Assembly: GCF_900096975.1 (NCBI RefSeq)
Contig: NZ_FMYQ01000015.1
Span: forward strand, 90,988 to 154,987
DNA: 64,000 nt
Direction: 5' to 3'
Source of the DNA: Paraburkholderia lycopersici
Lineage (GTDB): Bacteria > Pseudomonadota > Gammaproteobacteria > Burkholderiales > Burkholderiaceae
Within the stretch, counting starts at the first letter, position 1; every line of letters starts with the position of its first letter. Below are positions 1 to 7,477 of this stretch, piece by piece. The position numbers were made by a program, and so were the translations under genes. The notes beneath the pieces are model-generated. The model had not been told where the DNA came from. It did not search any database and saw nothing but the letters and a program-made list of their open reading frames with translations.

Positions 1-549
1 TCCGACGACCTGCTGCCGCTTTGGCACGCGGCCGTCGCCGCGCAGCTCGCGAGCGCCAACGTGCATCTGCTCACCGACATGATCTCCTGCCCCGGCGGCG
101 ACTTCTGCGCGCTTGCCAACGCACGCTCTCTGCCCATCGCACAAAGCATCATGGAGCGCTACCAGGATCTCGACGAACTGAACGACATCGGCGAAATCGA
201 TCTGCATATCAGCGGGTGTATCAATTCATGCGGCCACCATCACAGCGGGCATATCGGGATACTGGGCGTCGACAAGGACGGCGCGGAGTGGTACCAGGTC
301 ACGCTGGGCGGCGCGGACGGCTCCGCGCGCGGCAGCGGCGAAGCGCGGCCCGGCAAGGTCATCGGCCCGTCGTTTGCGGCGCACGAAGTGACCGATGCCG
401 TCGAAGCGGTGCTCGGTTGCTATCTGACGCTGCGCGAGCCTCGCGGCGACCGCCGCGAGACGTTCATTGAAACCGTGCGACGGGTCGGTCTCGAACCGTT
501 CAAGGCCGCTGCGGATGCGGTTCGCGCAACGGCGGAGGACCGCACATGA
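1..549 (+). CDS. cysI: Nitrite/sulfite reductase hemoprotein, C-terminal part (5' end outside window)
   Basis: The last 182 residues of a siroheme and [4Fe-4S] sulfite/nitrite reductase, which reduces sulfite to sulfide (or nitrite to ammonia) by six electrons in the cytoplasm. Two cysteine pairs expected to bind the cluster and siroheme are visible: C30 and C36 in CPGGDFC, and C73 and C77 in GCINSCG, numbered from the first visible codon. The frame is open from base 1, so the gene starts to the left. The stop overlaps the start of the DUF934 gene by 4 bp (ATGA). That pairing is usual for the assimilatory sulfite reductase of Burkholderiaceae, which favours sulfite over nitrite. The family call is firm, the substrate less so. 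Confidence 0.85.
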   Translation, partial: SDDLLPLWHAAVAAQLASANVHLLTDMISCPGGDFCALANARSLPIAQSIMERYQDLDELNDIGEIDLHISGCINSCGHHHSGHIGILGVDKDGAEWYQVTLGGADGSARGSGEARPGKVIGPSFAAHEVTDAVEAVLGCYLTLREPRGDRRETFIETVRRVGLEPFKAAADAVRATAEDRT

Positions 550-953
550 CGACCGTTGCACGCATTCGCCTTCTCGACACGCAGGGCCATGCCGCCGATG
601 CGGCCACCCCCGTCCTCGCCCTGCCGAACGATGCCGACCCGCTCGCCTACGCGGTCGAGATCGAAGGCGCCGCACGTGTCGAGCTCCATTTCCCGGCATT
701 CACCGATGGACGCGCATATAGCCAGGCGTATCTCGTGCGCCGCCGGCTCGGCTTCAAAGGCGACTTGCGGGCGACCGGCGAGGTTCTCGTCGATCAGTTG
801 CAGCAGATGGAGCGCATGGGCTTTTCGAGCGCGGTGCTGAAAGGAGGCACCGACGGCGAAGAGGCGCAGCGGCAACTCGAACGATTCGCGGCGTTCTACC
901 AGGGTGATGCCGTGCGGTCGGCGCCTTATCTTGGTGGCGACCCGGCTGGCTGA
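546..953 (+). CDS. DUF934 family protein
   Basis: A 135-residue cytoplasmic protein of the DUF934 family, which in proteobacteria is found directly after the nitrite/sulfite reductase gene and is thought to assist assimilatory sulfate reduction; its activity is not known. Family-like features seen are the FPAFTDGRAYS and LRRRLGF-like stretches and a C-terminal half with GDEV-like ligands replaced by GEVLVDQLQQM. The ATG overlaps the previous stop, so the two are translationally coupled. In many relatives cysH and the sulfate-activation genes come next; here the operon stops and a recombinase gene follows after 189 bp. Confidence 0.8.
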   Translation: MTTVARIRLLDTQGHAADAATPVLALPNDADPLAYAVEIEGAARVELHFPAFTDGRAYSQAYLVRRRLGFKGDLRATGEVLVDQLQQMERMGFSSAVLKGGTDGEEAQRQLERFAAFYQGDAVRSAPYLGGDPAG

Positions 954-1090
954 GTGCGCGGCGCCGGCCCACGCTCCCTTTCCTGTCCGGTGCGTGCCGT
1001 GACAGCATCTTCGAAACGCACGTGGAGAATATACAAGTCGATCCAACGAGCCCCGGTTTTCTCCGGAAAACGATATGAGAGCGAGGCATG

Positions 1091-1110
1091 ATGATAAGTT
1101 TTCTTATCAT
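1091..1110. promoter_or_regulatory. AT-rich perfect palindrome upstream of the recombinase gene
   Basis: ATGATAAG and CTTATCAT form a perfect 8-bp inverted repeat around a TTTT spacer, in a short AT-rich island 33 bp before the recombinase start. It could be an operator, a recombinase site or a short hairpin. The position in the likely promoter favours an operator, but no protein partner can be named. Confidence 0.5.
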
Positions 1111-1142
1111 AAGGATCGCTTTTATACGGTAAACTCTGACGC

Positions 1143-2852
1143 ATGAAAACGCGCCCCAGTTTGCCTGCCGCCGCTGCCGCCGCCTCCGAGCCGCCCGGCT
1201 TTCCCGACGCCGACGAACTCGCGGTCCTGCGCGCGTGGTACGCGGGCCTGCCGGTACGGCAGGCCGTGGCACGCTATCTGCCCGCGCGGCTGGGCGACGG
1301 CAAATCCGCACGCGGCGTGCTCGGGCACATCCGGCGCGCGCTCGTGGCAATCGCGCGCAAGGCGCATCGCGACGATCTCGCGGCCCTCCTCTCACATCCT
1401 GTCGAAGCGCGCGCGCAGCACGTGAAGGCCGTCGCGCAGGCCATCGAAATCTTGCGCACGGCACGCCCGCCCGAGCCGCGGATCGCCGACGAAGTCGCGC
1501 AGTGGTTCGCGCCGCGCGCCGTGCGCGCGCTGCATGCGCACGGCATCACCACCCTTGCCGATCTGACCGTGCGCATTCCGCGACGCCGCCAGTGGTGGAA
1601 GGCCGTGCCTGGACTGGGCGTGGCAAGCGCGCGCGCAATCGAGGCGTTCTTCGCCGCATGGCCCGCGCTCACGGAAAAAGCGCGCGCGCTCGTCGTCGCG
1701 AGCCAGCGCGGCGATATCGTTCCGTGGGAAGCGCTGAAGCTGCCGCACGAAGTGGACGGCTCCCAGGGCACGTTCCGCGCGCCGCGCGCGACCTGCACGC
1801 TGGATGCCTCGAACGACTACGAGGCCGTGCAGACCTGGCTCGCGCTGCACGAATCGCCCGCCACGCAGCGCACCTATCGCAAGGAGGCCGAGCGGCTCAT
1901 CCTCTGGGCGATCGTCGAGCGCGGGCGCGCGCTTTCGTCGCTTATGACCGAGGACGCCATCGCGTACCGCACGTTCCTGCGCCATCCGGCGCCGCGTGGC
2001 CGCTGGGTCGGCCCGGTGAGGCCGCGCACGTCGCCCGAATGGCGTCCGTTCAACGGCAGCCTTTCCGCTCGCTCGGTCGCGCATGCGCTCTCGATTCTCG
2101 GCGCGCTGTTCCGCTGGCTCGTCGAGCAGCGTTACGTCCTCGCCAATCCGTTCGCGGGCGTGAAGGTGCGCGGCGGCAACGCGGCGTCGGCGCTCGACGC
2201 CTCGCATGCCTTTACCGAGGGCGAATGGACTTTGACTCGCACCATCGCCGACGGCCTGGAGTGGTCGAACGGCTGGACCGCGCCGGCCGCGCAGCGCCTG
2301 CGATTTCTGCTCGATTTCGGCTACGCAACGGGGTTGCGTGCGAACGAACTCATCAGCGCCACGCTCGGACATGTCGAAACCGACGCCCGCGGCGATCACT
2401 GGCTGCGCGTGACCGGCAAAGGCGGCAAGGTGGCGCGCGTGGCACTGCCGCCGCTCGCATGGGAAGCGCTGGCCCGCTATCTCGCCGAACGCGGCCTGCC
2501 GGTCACGCCTTCGCGCTGGCGCCCGGAAACGCCGGTAATCGGCAGCCTTGACGCGCAGGGCAACGAAGCGATCAGCAGCGTGCGGCTATGGGGCGTGCTC
2601 AGGCGTTTCTTCCGGATCGCCGCCGATGCGATCGAGTCCGATCATCCGCCGCTTGCGGAGAAACTGCGTCGCGCGAGCCCGCACTGGATGCGCCACACGC
2701 ACGCCACGCACGCGCTCGGCCGCGGCGCGGAACTGACCACCGTCCGGGACAATCTGCGCCATGCATCCGTGTCCACCACCTCGATCTATCTGCACAGCGA
2801 TGAGGTCAAACGGGCGAAGCAGATCGGCGCGGCTTTCGCAAAGGCGAAGTGA
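1143..2852 (+). CDS. Tyrosine recombinase/integrase with DUF3701-type N-terminal region
   Basis: A 569-residue site-specific recombinase. The first 190 residues are a helical region of the DUF3701 type with a helix-hairpin-helix-like VPGLGVASARAIE. An SAM-like core-binding domain follows (roughly 225-340), then the catalytic domain. Catalytic residues are visible: Arg in GYATGLRANE (about 398), Lys in TGKGGK, the HxxR box in PHWMRHTH (about 516) and the nucleophile in SIYLHSD (about 548). No other phage or island genes, no excisionase and no att-like direct repeats are seen nearby, so it looks like a stand-alone chromosomal recombinase. The start is 33 bp after an AT-rich palindrome. Its target is unknown. 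Confidence 0.85.
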   Translation: MKTRPSLPAAAAAASEPPGFPDADELAVLRAWYAGLPVRQAVARYLPARLGDGKSARGVLGHIRRALVAIARKAHRDDLAALLSHPVEARAQHVKAVAQAIEILRTARPPEPRIADEVAQWFAPRAVRALHAHGITTLADLTVRIPRRRQWWKAVPGLGVASARAIEAFFAAWPALTEKARALVVASQRGDIVPWEALKLPHEVDGSQGTFRAPRATCTLDASNDYEAVQTWLALHESPATQRTYRKEAERLILWAIVERGRALSSLMTEDAIAYRTFLRHPAPRGRWVGPVRPRTSPEWRPFNGSLSARSVAHALSILGALFRWLVEQRYVLANPFAGVKVRGGNAASALDASHAFTEGEWTLTRTIADGLEWSNGWTAPAAQRLRFLLDFGYATGLRANELISATLGHVETDARGDHWLRVTGKGGKVARVALPPLAWEALARYLAERGLPVTPSRWRPETPVIGSLDAQGNEAISSVRLWGVLRRFFRIAADAIESDHPPLAEKLRRASPHWMRHTHATHALGRGAELTTVRDNLRHASVSTTSIYLHSDEVKRAKQIGAAFAKAK

Positions 2853-2861
2853 GCCCCTGAC

Positions 2862-2885
2862 CGCGCGCATGCGCATGCGCATGCG
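2862..2885. repeat. GCGCAT tandem repeat (alternating purine-pyrimidine)
   Basis: About 3.5 copies of GCGCAT (2865-2885), preceded by CGC, just after the recombinase stop. The tract strictly alternates pyrimidine and purine, the kind of sequence that can adopt Z-DNA. It is probably a slippage product; no function is shown. Confidence 0.5.
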
Positions 2886-2951
2886 TCTCGACGGCGCGTA
2901 CCCGGAGGCGCGTGAGCCAGGTTGGCGAGCGTTTCCTGCGGTCTGACTCTT

Positions 2952-3608
2952 CTATCGTCCGCCCGGTGCGCCGTGCTTTGCCGCGGCGGCCGCGCCCGAG
3001 CGGCGCTCCACGCGCGCAACGACGTTCAGATAGTCGGCGGGCGTATCCATATCGACGCAATAGCGATCGTGTGCCGCCTCGTGGAGAAACACCTCGTCGC
3101 CGTGTTCGGCGATCAGCTTGCGGCAGCCCGGATTCACGCGGCCGCCCACGACCTCGGGGCAATAACCCGACGCAAACACCACGGGATTGCCTCGCACGCC
3201 CTCGAACATCGGCACGAGGATCGAACCGTAAGGCATCGACGCGTAAGCCTCGATCAATTCGCGGTAGTCGCCCGTTTCGATCAGCACCTGATCGGCGAGG
3301 CAGATCATCACGGCGTCGCACGGCGCCTGCAGCGCGGCGACGCCGCTCGCGACCGACGTCATCTGTCCTTCCCGGTAGCGGGGATTGCCCTGGAAGCGCA
3401 CGTCGAGGCCGTCGAGCGCTTCGAACACGGCACGGCCATTGAATCCGGTCACCACGACAACCTCTTGCGGTTGCGCCCCCACGATCGCTCGCACGACCCG
3501 CCGCACGGCAGGCTCGCCGCACACCGGCAGCAGCAGCTTGTGGCGTCCTTCCATGCGGCTGGACAGGCCCGCCGCGAGCACGACGGCAGAAAACCGCACA
3601 CTGCTCAT
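2952..3608 (-). CDS. mocA: MocA-type molybdenum cofactor nucleotidyltransferase
   Basis: A 218-residue NTP-transferase of the MobA/MocA family. It would transfer CMP to molybdopterin to make the cytosine dinucleotide cofactor (MCD) that CO dehydrogenase and other xanthine-oxidase-family enzymes carry. The N-terminal nucleotide loop VVLAAGLSSRMEGRHKLL (residues about 8-25) is intact, and LADQ and RGNPVVF match the family. The ATG overlaps the stop of the XdhC-like gene by 4 bp and is preceded by GGAGG. As the last gene of the cox operon it fits cofactor supply for CoxL. The MCD specificity is inferred from family and context. Confidence 0.85.
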   Translation of the reverse strand: MSSVRFSAVVLAAGLSSRMEGRHKLLLPVCGEPAVRRVVRAIVGAQPQEVVVVTGFNGRAVFEALDGLDVRFQGNPRYREGQMTSVASGVAALQAPCDAVMICLADQVLIETGDYRELIEAYASMPYGSILVPMFEGVRGNPVVFASGYCPEVVGGRVNPGCRKLIAEHGDEVFLHEAAHDRYCVDMDTPADYLNVVARVERRSGAAAAAKHGAPGGR

Positions 3609-4696
3609 CGCGCCTCCGCGGGGAGGCCGTCCGGGCGGTCGGTACCGCCCGGCGCAGCCGCCAGGTAGTGCTCGGGGGCGCGCTCGAACTCGATCTTGCA
3701 GCCGTCGCAGCAGAAGTACACCTTGCGGCCGCCATAGTCGACGACGTGTTTCGCCTTCGCGATCTCGACGCTCATGCCGCACACGGGGTTCACGTAATGC
3801 CCCGCCTCCGCGACTGGCGCACCGAGCGCCTCGCATGGCGGCAACGGCGGCACGGTTTCGGTGGCGATCGCGCCATGCGGAGCGGCGGCCTGCGCGCGCC
3901 CTGCCGCCTCGGCCATTTCATGCCGCAGCGCGACCAGTCCCGCCACGGCGCCAAGGGCAATTTCCTGCGGCGTGTGCGCATGGATCGCCGGCCCGGCCGG
4001 TGCGTGCAGCGCCGCAAGCCGGGCTTCGTCGATACCGCGCAGACGCATTGCGGCCCGCAGCCGCTCGGCCTTGCGGTAGCTCGCGATCAGCAGCACCGCC
4101 CTGGCGCCGCTGCGCAATGCCGCTTCGAGCGCGACCTCGTCACCGTCGCCTTGTGTCGCGACCAGCACGAACGCCGTCCCGGCGCGATCCAGCGCGGCGG
4201 CGTCGAAGCCCGGCTGCCCGGCTCTTGCGAGATCGGCGGCGATGCTCGCGCGAAATCCGACACGCCGCGCGAATGCACACGCTTCGTGGGCCGCGGGCGT
4301 GGCGCCGAGCACGGCCACGAGCGGCGCAGGCACGGTGGGCTGGATAAAGAGCTCCAGCGCGCCGTTGCTTGCGCAAGGCATGGCATGCGCCTCGACTTCG
4401 GCCTCGGCTGGCGTCGGCTCGTTGCTGATCCGCACGCGCCGTGGCTGCCCCGTGCGGATCGACTGGCGCGCCGCCTCGACGACGATCGTCTGTGAGCAGC
4501 CCCCGCCTACCCAGCCATGCAGCGCGCCGTTGGCCTCGACCAGTGCCTGCGCGCCGACGTGCGTCGAGGTCGGCGGAGCCGCGCGGATAACGGTGACGAC
4601 GGCGAACGGCGCGCCCGCGTCGATGAGCCGCTGCTCGAGCTGCAATAGATCGGCGGCGTCCGAAAGGGTTTCGATGGAGTCGGCATAGGCATTCAT
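3605..4696 (-). CDS. coxF: XdhC/CoxF-like CO dehydrogenase maturation factor with C-terminal YHS domain
   Basis: A 363-residue XdhC/CoxI-family maturation protein, expected to bind molybdenum cofactor and help insert or sulfurate it in CoxL. It has an N-terminal XdhC_CoxI domain with GWVGGGCSQ (about 70-80), a Rossmann-like domain from PLVAVLGATPAAHE, and, unusually, a C-terminal YHS metal-binding domain (from about residue 300) with C306 in VNPVCGM and CCDGC at 329-333. YHS domains are known from copper and heavy-metal proteins. CoxL has a Mo-Cu site, so a role in copper delivery is an attractive inference. Both ends overlap the neighbouring genes by 4 bp (ATGA), showing tight coupling. Confidence 0.85.
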   Translation of the reverse strand: MNAYADSIETLSDAADLLQLEQRLIDAGAPFAVVTVIRAAPPTSTHVGAQALVEANGALHGWVGGGCSQTIVVEAARQSIRTGQPRRVRISNEPTPAEAEVEAHAMPCASNGALELFIQPTVPAPLVAVLGATPAAHEACAFARRVGFRASIAADLARAGQPGFDAAALDRAGTAFVLVATQGDGDEVALEAALRSGARAVLLIASYRKAERLRAAMRLRGIDEARLAALHAPAGPAIHAHTPQEIALGAVAGLVALRHEMAEAAGRAQAAAPHGAIATETVPPLPPCEALGAPVAEAGHYVNPVCGMSVEIAKAKHVVDYGGRKVYFCCDGCKIEFERAPEHYLAAAPGGTDRPDGLPAEAR

Positions 4697-5895
4697 TGCA
4701 GCGCCTCGAGAATTTGAGGAAAGATCCGTTCGAGCCCCGCGAGGTCGCGGGCGCCGGCAAACAGGTCGAGGTGCGGCAGCGCGGCCTGCATGCCCGCGCT
4801 GGCCGGCTCGAATCCGGGACGATCGGCGAGCGGATTGAGCCATACGAGCGAATGGCAGCGCCGCCGGATCGCGGCAAGCGCGTCGCCGAGCTGCGACACG
4901 TCGCCGGCGTCGTAACCGTCGCTGACGATCACGACCGCGGTGCGCGCGTGCAGCAGGCGCGGCGCGTAGCGCTCGCTGAAACCGGCAAGGCTTTCGCCGA
5001 TGCGCGTGCCGCCGGCCCAGCCCTCGGAGATCAGGTGCAGGCGTTCCTGGGCGCGCCGCGGATCGGGATCGCGCAGCGCTTCGTCGACGCACACGAGCCG
5101 CGTATGGAAGACGAAACTGTGGATGTCGGGCAACCGTCCGCTCAGCACGCGCGCGAGGCGCAGGAAAAAGAAGCTGTAGAGGCTCATCGAGCGGCTCACG
5201 TCGAGCAGCAGAACGATACGCGGACGCTGCCTGCGCTTGCGCCGCCACCCGAGCTCGACCGGCAGCCCGCCGCGCGACACGCTGCGGCGCAAGGTCCAGC
5301 GCAGGTCGATGGTGCGCCCGAGACTGGCATGCTGCTCGCGGCGCGTTTCGATGCCGCGCAGACGCCGGGCGAAGCGGCGGATCGCGGCGTCGATGGCGAA
5401 GAGTTCGTCGCGATCGTTCAGGTGGCGCAAATCCGCGTGCGCGAGCGACTCGGCCCGCGTGGCGCCTTCGTTGGCGGCGGTGCCCTCGCCCGCCGCGCCG
5501 TCGCCGCGTCCCGCGAGCGAAATTGGTGTTCCCTCGCTCGCATCGCGCGGGCCGCGGGCCTCGTCGCCGCGCGAAAGCGGCCCGGCGCCGCCCACGCGGT
5601 TTTCAGCGAGCTTGCGCCGGTTCGGCGCGAAAAAATACGCGTCGAACAGATCGTCGAAGCGTCGCCATTCCTCGGCGCGCGAGCACAGCAGCGCACGCAG
5701 GCTCCAGCGCAGGACATCGCGGTCTGTCTGCCCCATGCGCTGTACGACCTCGAGCGTCGCGGCGACGTCCGCGCTCGTCACGCCGAATGCGTTCGCGCGC
5801 AGCCAGCCCGCGAAACCCGCATAGCGCGCGACGAGCGTATCGGCAAGATCGCGCGGCGCGGCGCCAGGCATGGTGCTCTCGGCGCCGCTCAGCAT
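4693..5895 (-). CDS. coxE: CoxE-like von Willebrand factor A domain protein
   Basis: A 400-residue VWA protein of the CoxE family. Such proteins work with a MoxR-type AAA+ ATPase (the neighbouring coxD) in building the [CuSMoO2] centre of form I CO dehydrogenase. The metal-ion-dependent adhesion motif DVSRSMS (about residue 230) is complete, followed by RIGESLAGF and VIVSDGYDAGD, which supply the other MIDAS residues. The start chosen overlaps the coxD stop by 7 bp; a second ATG eight codons later is possible. The gene is part of the leftward cox operon. Confidence 0.88.
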   Translation of the reverse strand: MLSGAESTMPGAAPRDLADTLVARYAGFAGWLRANAFGVTSADVAATLEVVQRMGQTDRDVLRWSLRALLCSRAEEWRRFDDLFDAYFFAPNRRKLAENRVGGAGPLSRGDEARGPRDASEGTPISLAGRGDGAAGEGTAANEGATRAESLAHADLRHLNDRDELFAIDAAIRRFARRLRGIETRREQHASLGRTIDLRWTLRRSVSRGGLPVELGWRRKRRQRPRIVLLLDVSRSMSLYSFFFLRLARVLSGRLPDIHSFVFHTRLVCVDEALRDPDPRRAQERLHLISEGWAGGTRIGESLAGFSERYAPRLLHARTAVVIVSDGYDAGDVSQLGDALAAIRRRCHSLVWLNPLADRPGFEPASAGMQAALPHLDLFAGARDLAGLERIFPQILEALQ

Positions 5896-6785
5896 GACGC
5901 CACCAGTTTTTCGACGACCGGCCGCGTGAGGCTGGCCTGGTCCTCGCGCGTTTTCACGAGCGCGGCGAGCGTGTCCATCACGCGGTCTACGCCGTTTTCG
6001 TCGAGCGCGCTCACGCCGAGGCGCAGCAATGCGGCCACCCAGTCGAGCGTTTCCGCGAGGCCGGGCTTGCGGCGCAGCGCCATTTCGCGCACCGCATGCA
6101 CGAATTCGACGATCTGACGCGCCAGCGCCTCCGGCACCTCGGGAACCTGGGTCCGCACGATCATGAGCTCGCGCTGGAACGACGGATAGTCAACGTACTG
6201 GTAGAGGCAGCGGCGGCGCAACGCATCGGAGATCTCGCGCGTGGCGTTCGACGTCAGGATCACGTACGGCCGCTCGGTCGCGCGGATCACGCCGAGTTCG
6301 GGAATCGAAAGCTGGAAATCCGAAAGCAGTTCGAGCAGGTAGGCCTCGAACGCCTCGTCGGTACGGTCGATTTCGTCGATCAGCAACACCGGCGCCGGCG
6401 TGGTCGTAATGGCTTCGAGCAGCGGGCGCTTGAGCAGATAACGCTCCGAAAAAATGTCCTGCTCCCTGTCGCGCAGCGGTCGCGCGTCCTGTTCGAAGAG
6501 CTTGATCGCCAGCAGTTGATGAACGTAGTTCCACTCGTAGAGCGCCGCGTGCGCGTCGAGCCCCTCGTAGCATTGCAGGCGGATCAACGGCACGTCGAGC
6601 AGACGCGCCAGCGCCTTCGCCACCTCGGTCTTGCCCACGCCCGCCTCGCCCTCCAGCAGCAGCGGGCGGCGCATCTCCATCGCGAGCAGCAGCGCAGCCG
6701 CGAAGCTGCGCTCGACAATGAACCGGTGGCTCGCGAGCTTTGCCTGCAGCGCGAGGACGTCCGGCATGCGGTCGGTCTGCGTCAT
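5889..6785 (-). CDS. coxD: CoxD-like MoxR-family AAA+ ATPase
   Basis: A 298-residue AAA+ ATPase of the MoxR/CoxD type, a chaperone-like machine that in Oligotropha acts in sulfuration of the Mo ion and in copper insertion into CO dehydrogenase. Walker A is GEAGVGKTE (46-54) and Walker B is VLLIDEIDRTD. A sensor-1-like VILTSNATRE follows, and the C-terminal lid domain has RRKPGLAETLDWV. ATG at 6785 was chosen over an upstream start at 6854 because the MTQTDRM end fits the family and follows a GAGGCG element. It sits 8 bp after coxG. Confidence 0.9.
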   Translation of the reverse strand: MTQTDRMPDVLALQAKLASHRFIVERSFAAALLLAMEMRRPLLLEGEAGVGKTEVAKALARLLDVPLIRLQCYEGLDAHAALYEWNYVHQLLAIKLFEQDARPLRDREQDIFSERYLLKRPLLEAITTTPAPVLLIDEIDRTDEAFEAYLLELLSDFQLSIPELGVIRATERPYVILTSNATREISDALRRRCLYQYVDYPSFQRELMIVRTQVPEVPEALARQIVEFVHAVREMALRRKPGLAETLDWVAALLRLGVSALDENGVDRVMDTLAALVKTREDQASLTRPVVEKLVASC

Positions 6786-6793
6786 GGCCCGCC

Positions 6794-7447
6794 TCAGCGG
6801 CCTTGCGCCTTGCGCGTGAAGTGCCCGCGCAGCCAGTCGCGGACGATGGCCCATAGAAACGCAAGCCCGTTGAGTTCGGCGGGCTGCGCGGGGGCCGCAC
6901 GCGCGACCGGTTCCGGCGGCGTCGCGCCGGGCATGGTTCCACCGTCGGCGCGGGAAGCGGGCGCGGCGGGGTCAGGCGCGGCTTGCGGTGCCGCCATGGC
7001 ATCGAGCCGCGCCGCGAAGTTCGCGACGAACTGCTTGAGCAACTGCTCCGACACGGGCCCCATGAGCCGGCCGCCGAGCGCGGCGGCCTTGCCGCTCATC
7101 GTCACCTCGCTTTTGCCGGCCAGCGTGCTGGTTTCGCCGCTGGGCTGTACGCTGGCCGTGAGATCCATGGTCGCCGCCGAGCCGCCCGTCGAATCCGTGC
7201 CCTTGCCGAGCAGATGCAGGCTGTGCGCCGCGGCGTCGAGCGCGAGCACCTCGATGTCGCCCTTGAACGACATGGTCGCCGGGCCGAGCCGCACCGTGAT
7301 CGTGCCTTTGTAGTGCGTGTCGTCGACGCGTTCGGTAATCTTCGCGCCCGGCATGCAGCCGGCCACGGCTTCGATGTCCTGCATGAGCGCCCACGCGCGG
7401 TCCGCGCCCGCGTCGAGTGGAAACGCTTTGTCGAGTACGATTTTCAT
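6794..7447 (-). CDS. coxG: CoxG-like SRPBCC protein (CO dehydrogenase subunit G)
   Basis: A 217-residue protein with an N-terminal CoxG/SRPBCC ligand-binding domain (1-150; CMPGAKI, YKGTITVRLGP and KGTDSTGGSAATMD are family marks), a Pro/Ala-rich linker and a hydrophobic C-terminal helix near LNGLAFLWAIVRDWLRG. CoxG is known to help anchor CO dehydrogenase to the inner face of the cytoplasmic membrane, and the hydrophobic tail fits that role. A GAGGAG ribosome-binding site precedes the ATG. It lies between coxL and coxD, as in other bacteria with a coxMSLG-type order. Confidence 0.88.
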   Translation of the reverse strand: MKIVLDKAFPLDAGADRAWALMQDIEAVAGCMPGAKITERVDDTHYKGTITVRLGPATMSFKGDIEVLALDAAAHSLHLLGKGTDSTGGSAATMDLTASVQPSGETSTLAGKSEVTMSGKAAALGGRLMGPVSEQLLKQFVANFAARLDAMAAPQAAPDPAAPASRADGGTMPGATPPEPVARAAPAQPAELNGLAFLWAIVRDWLRGHFTRKAQGR

Positions 7448-7477
7448 TCTGGACTCCTCATCCTCCCGCGATTCGCG

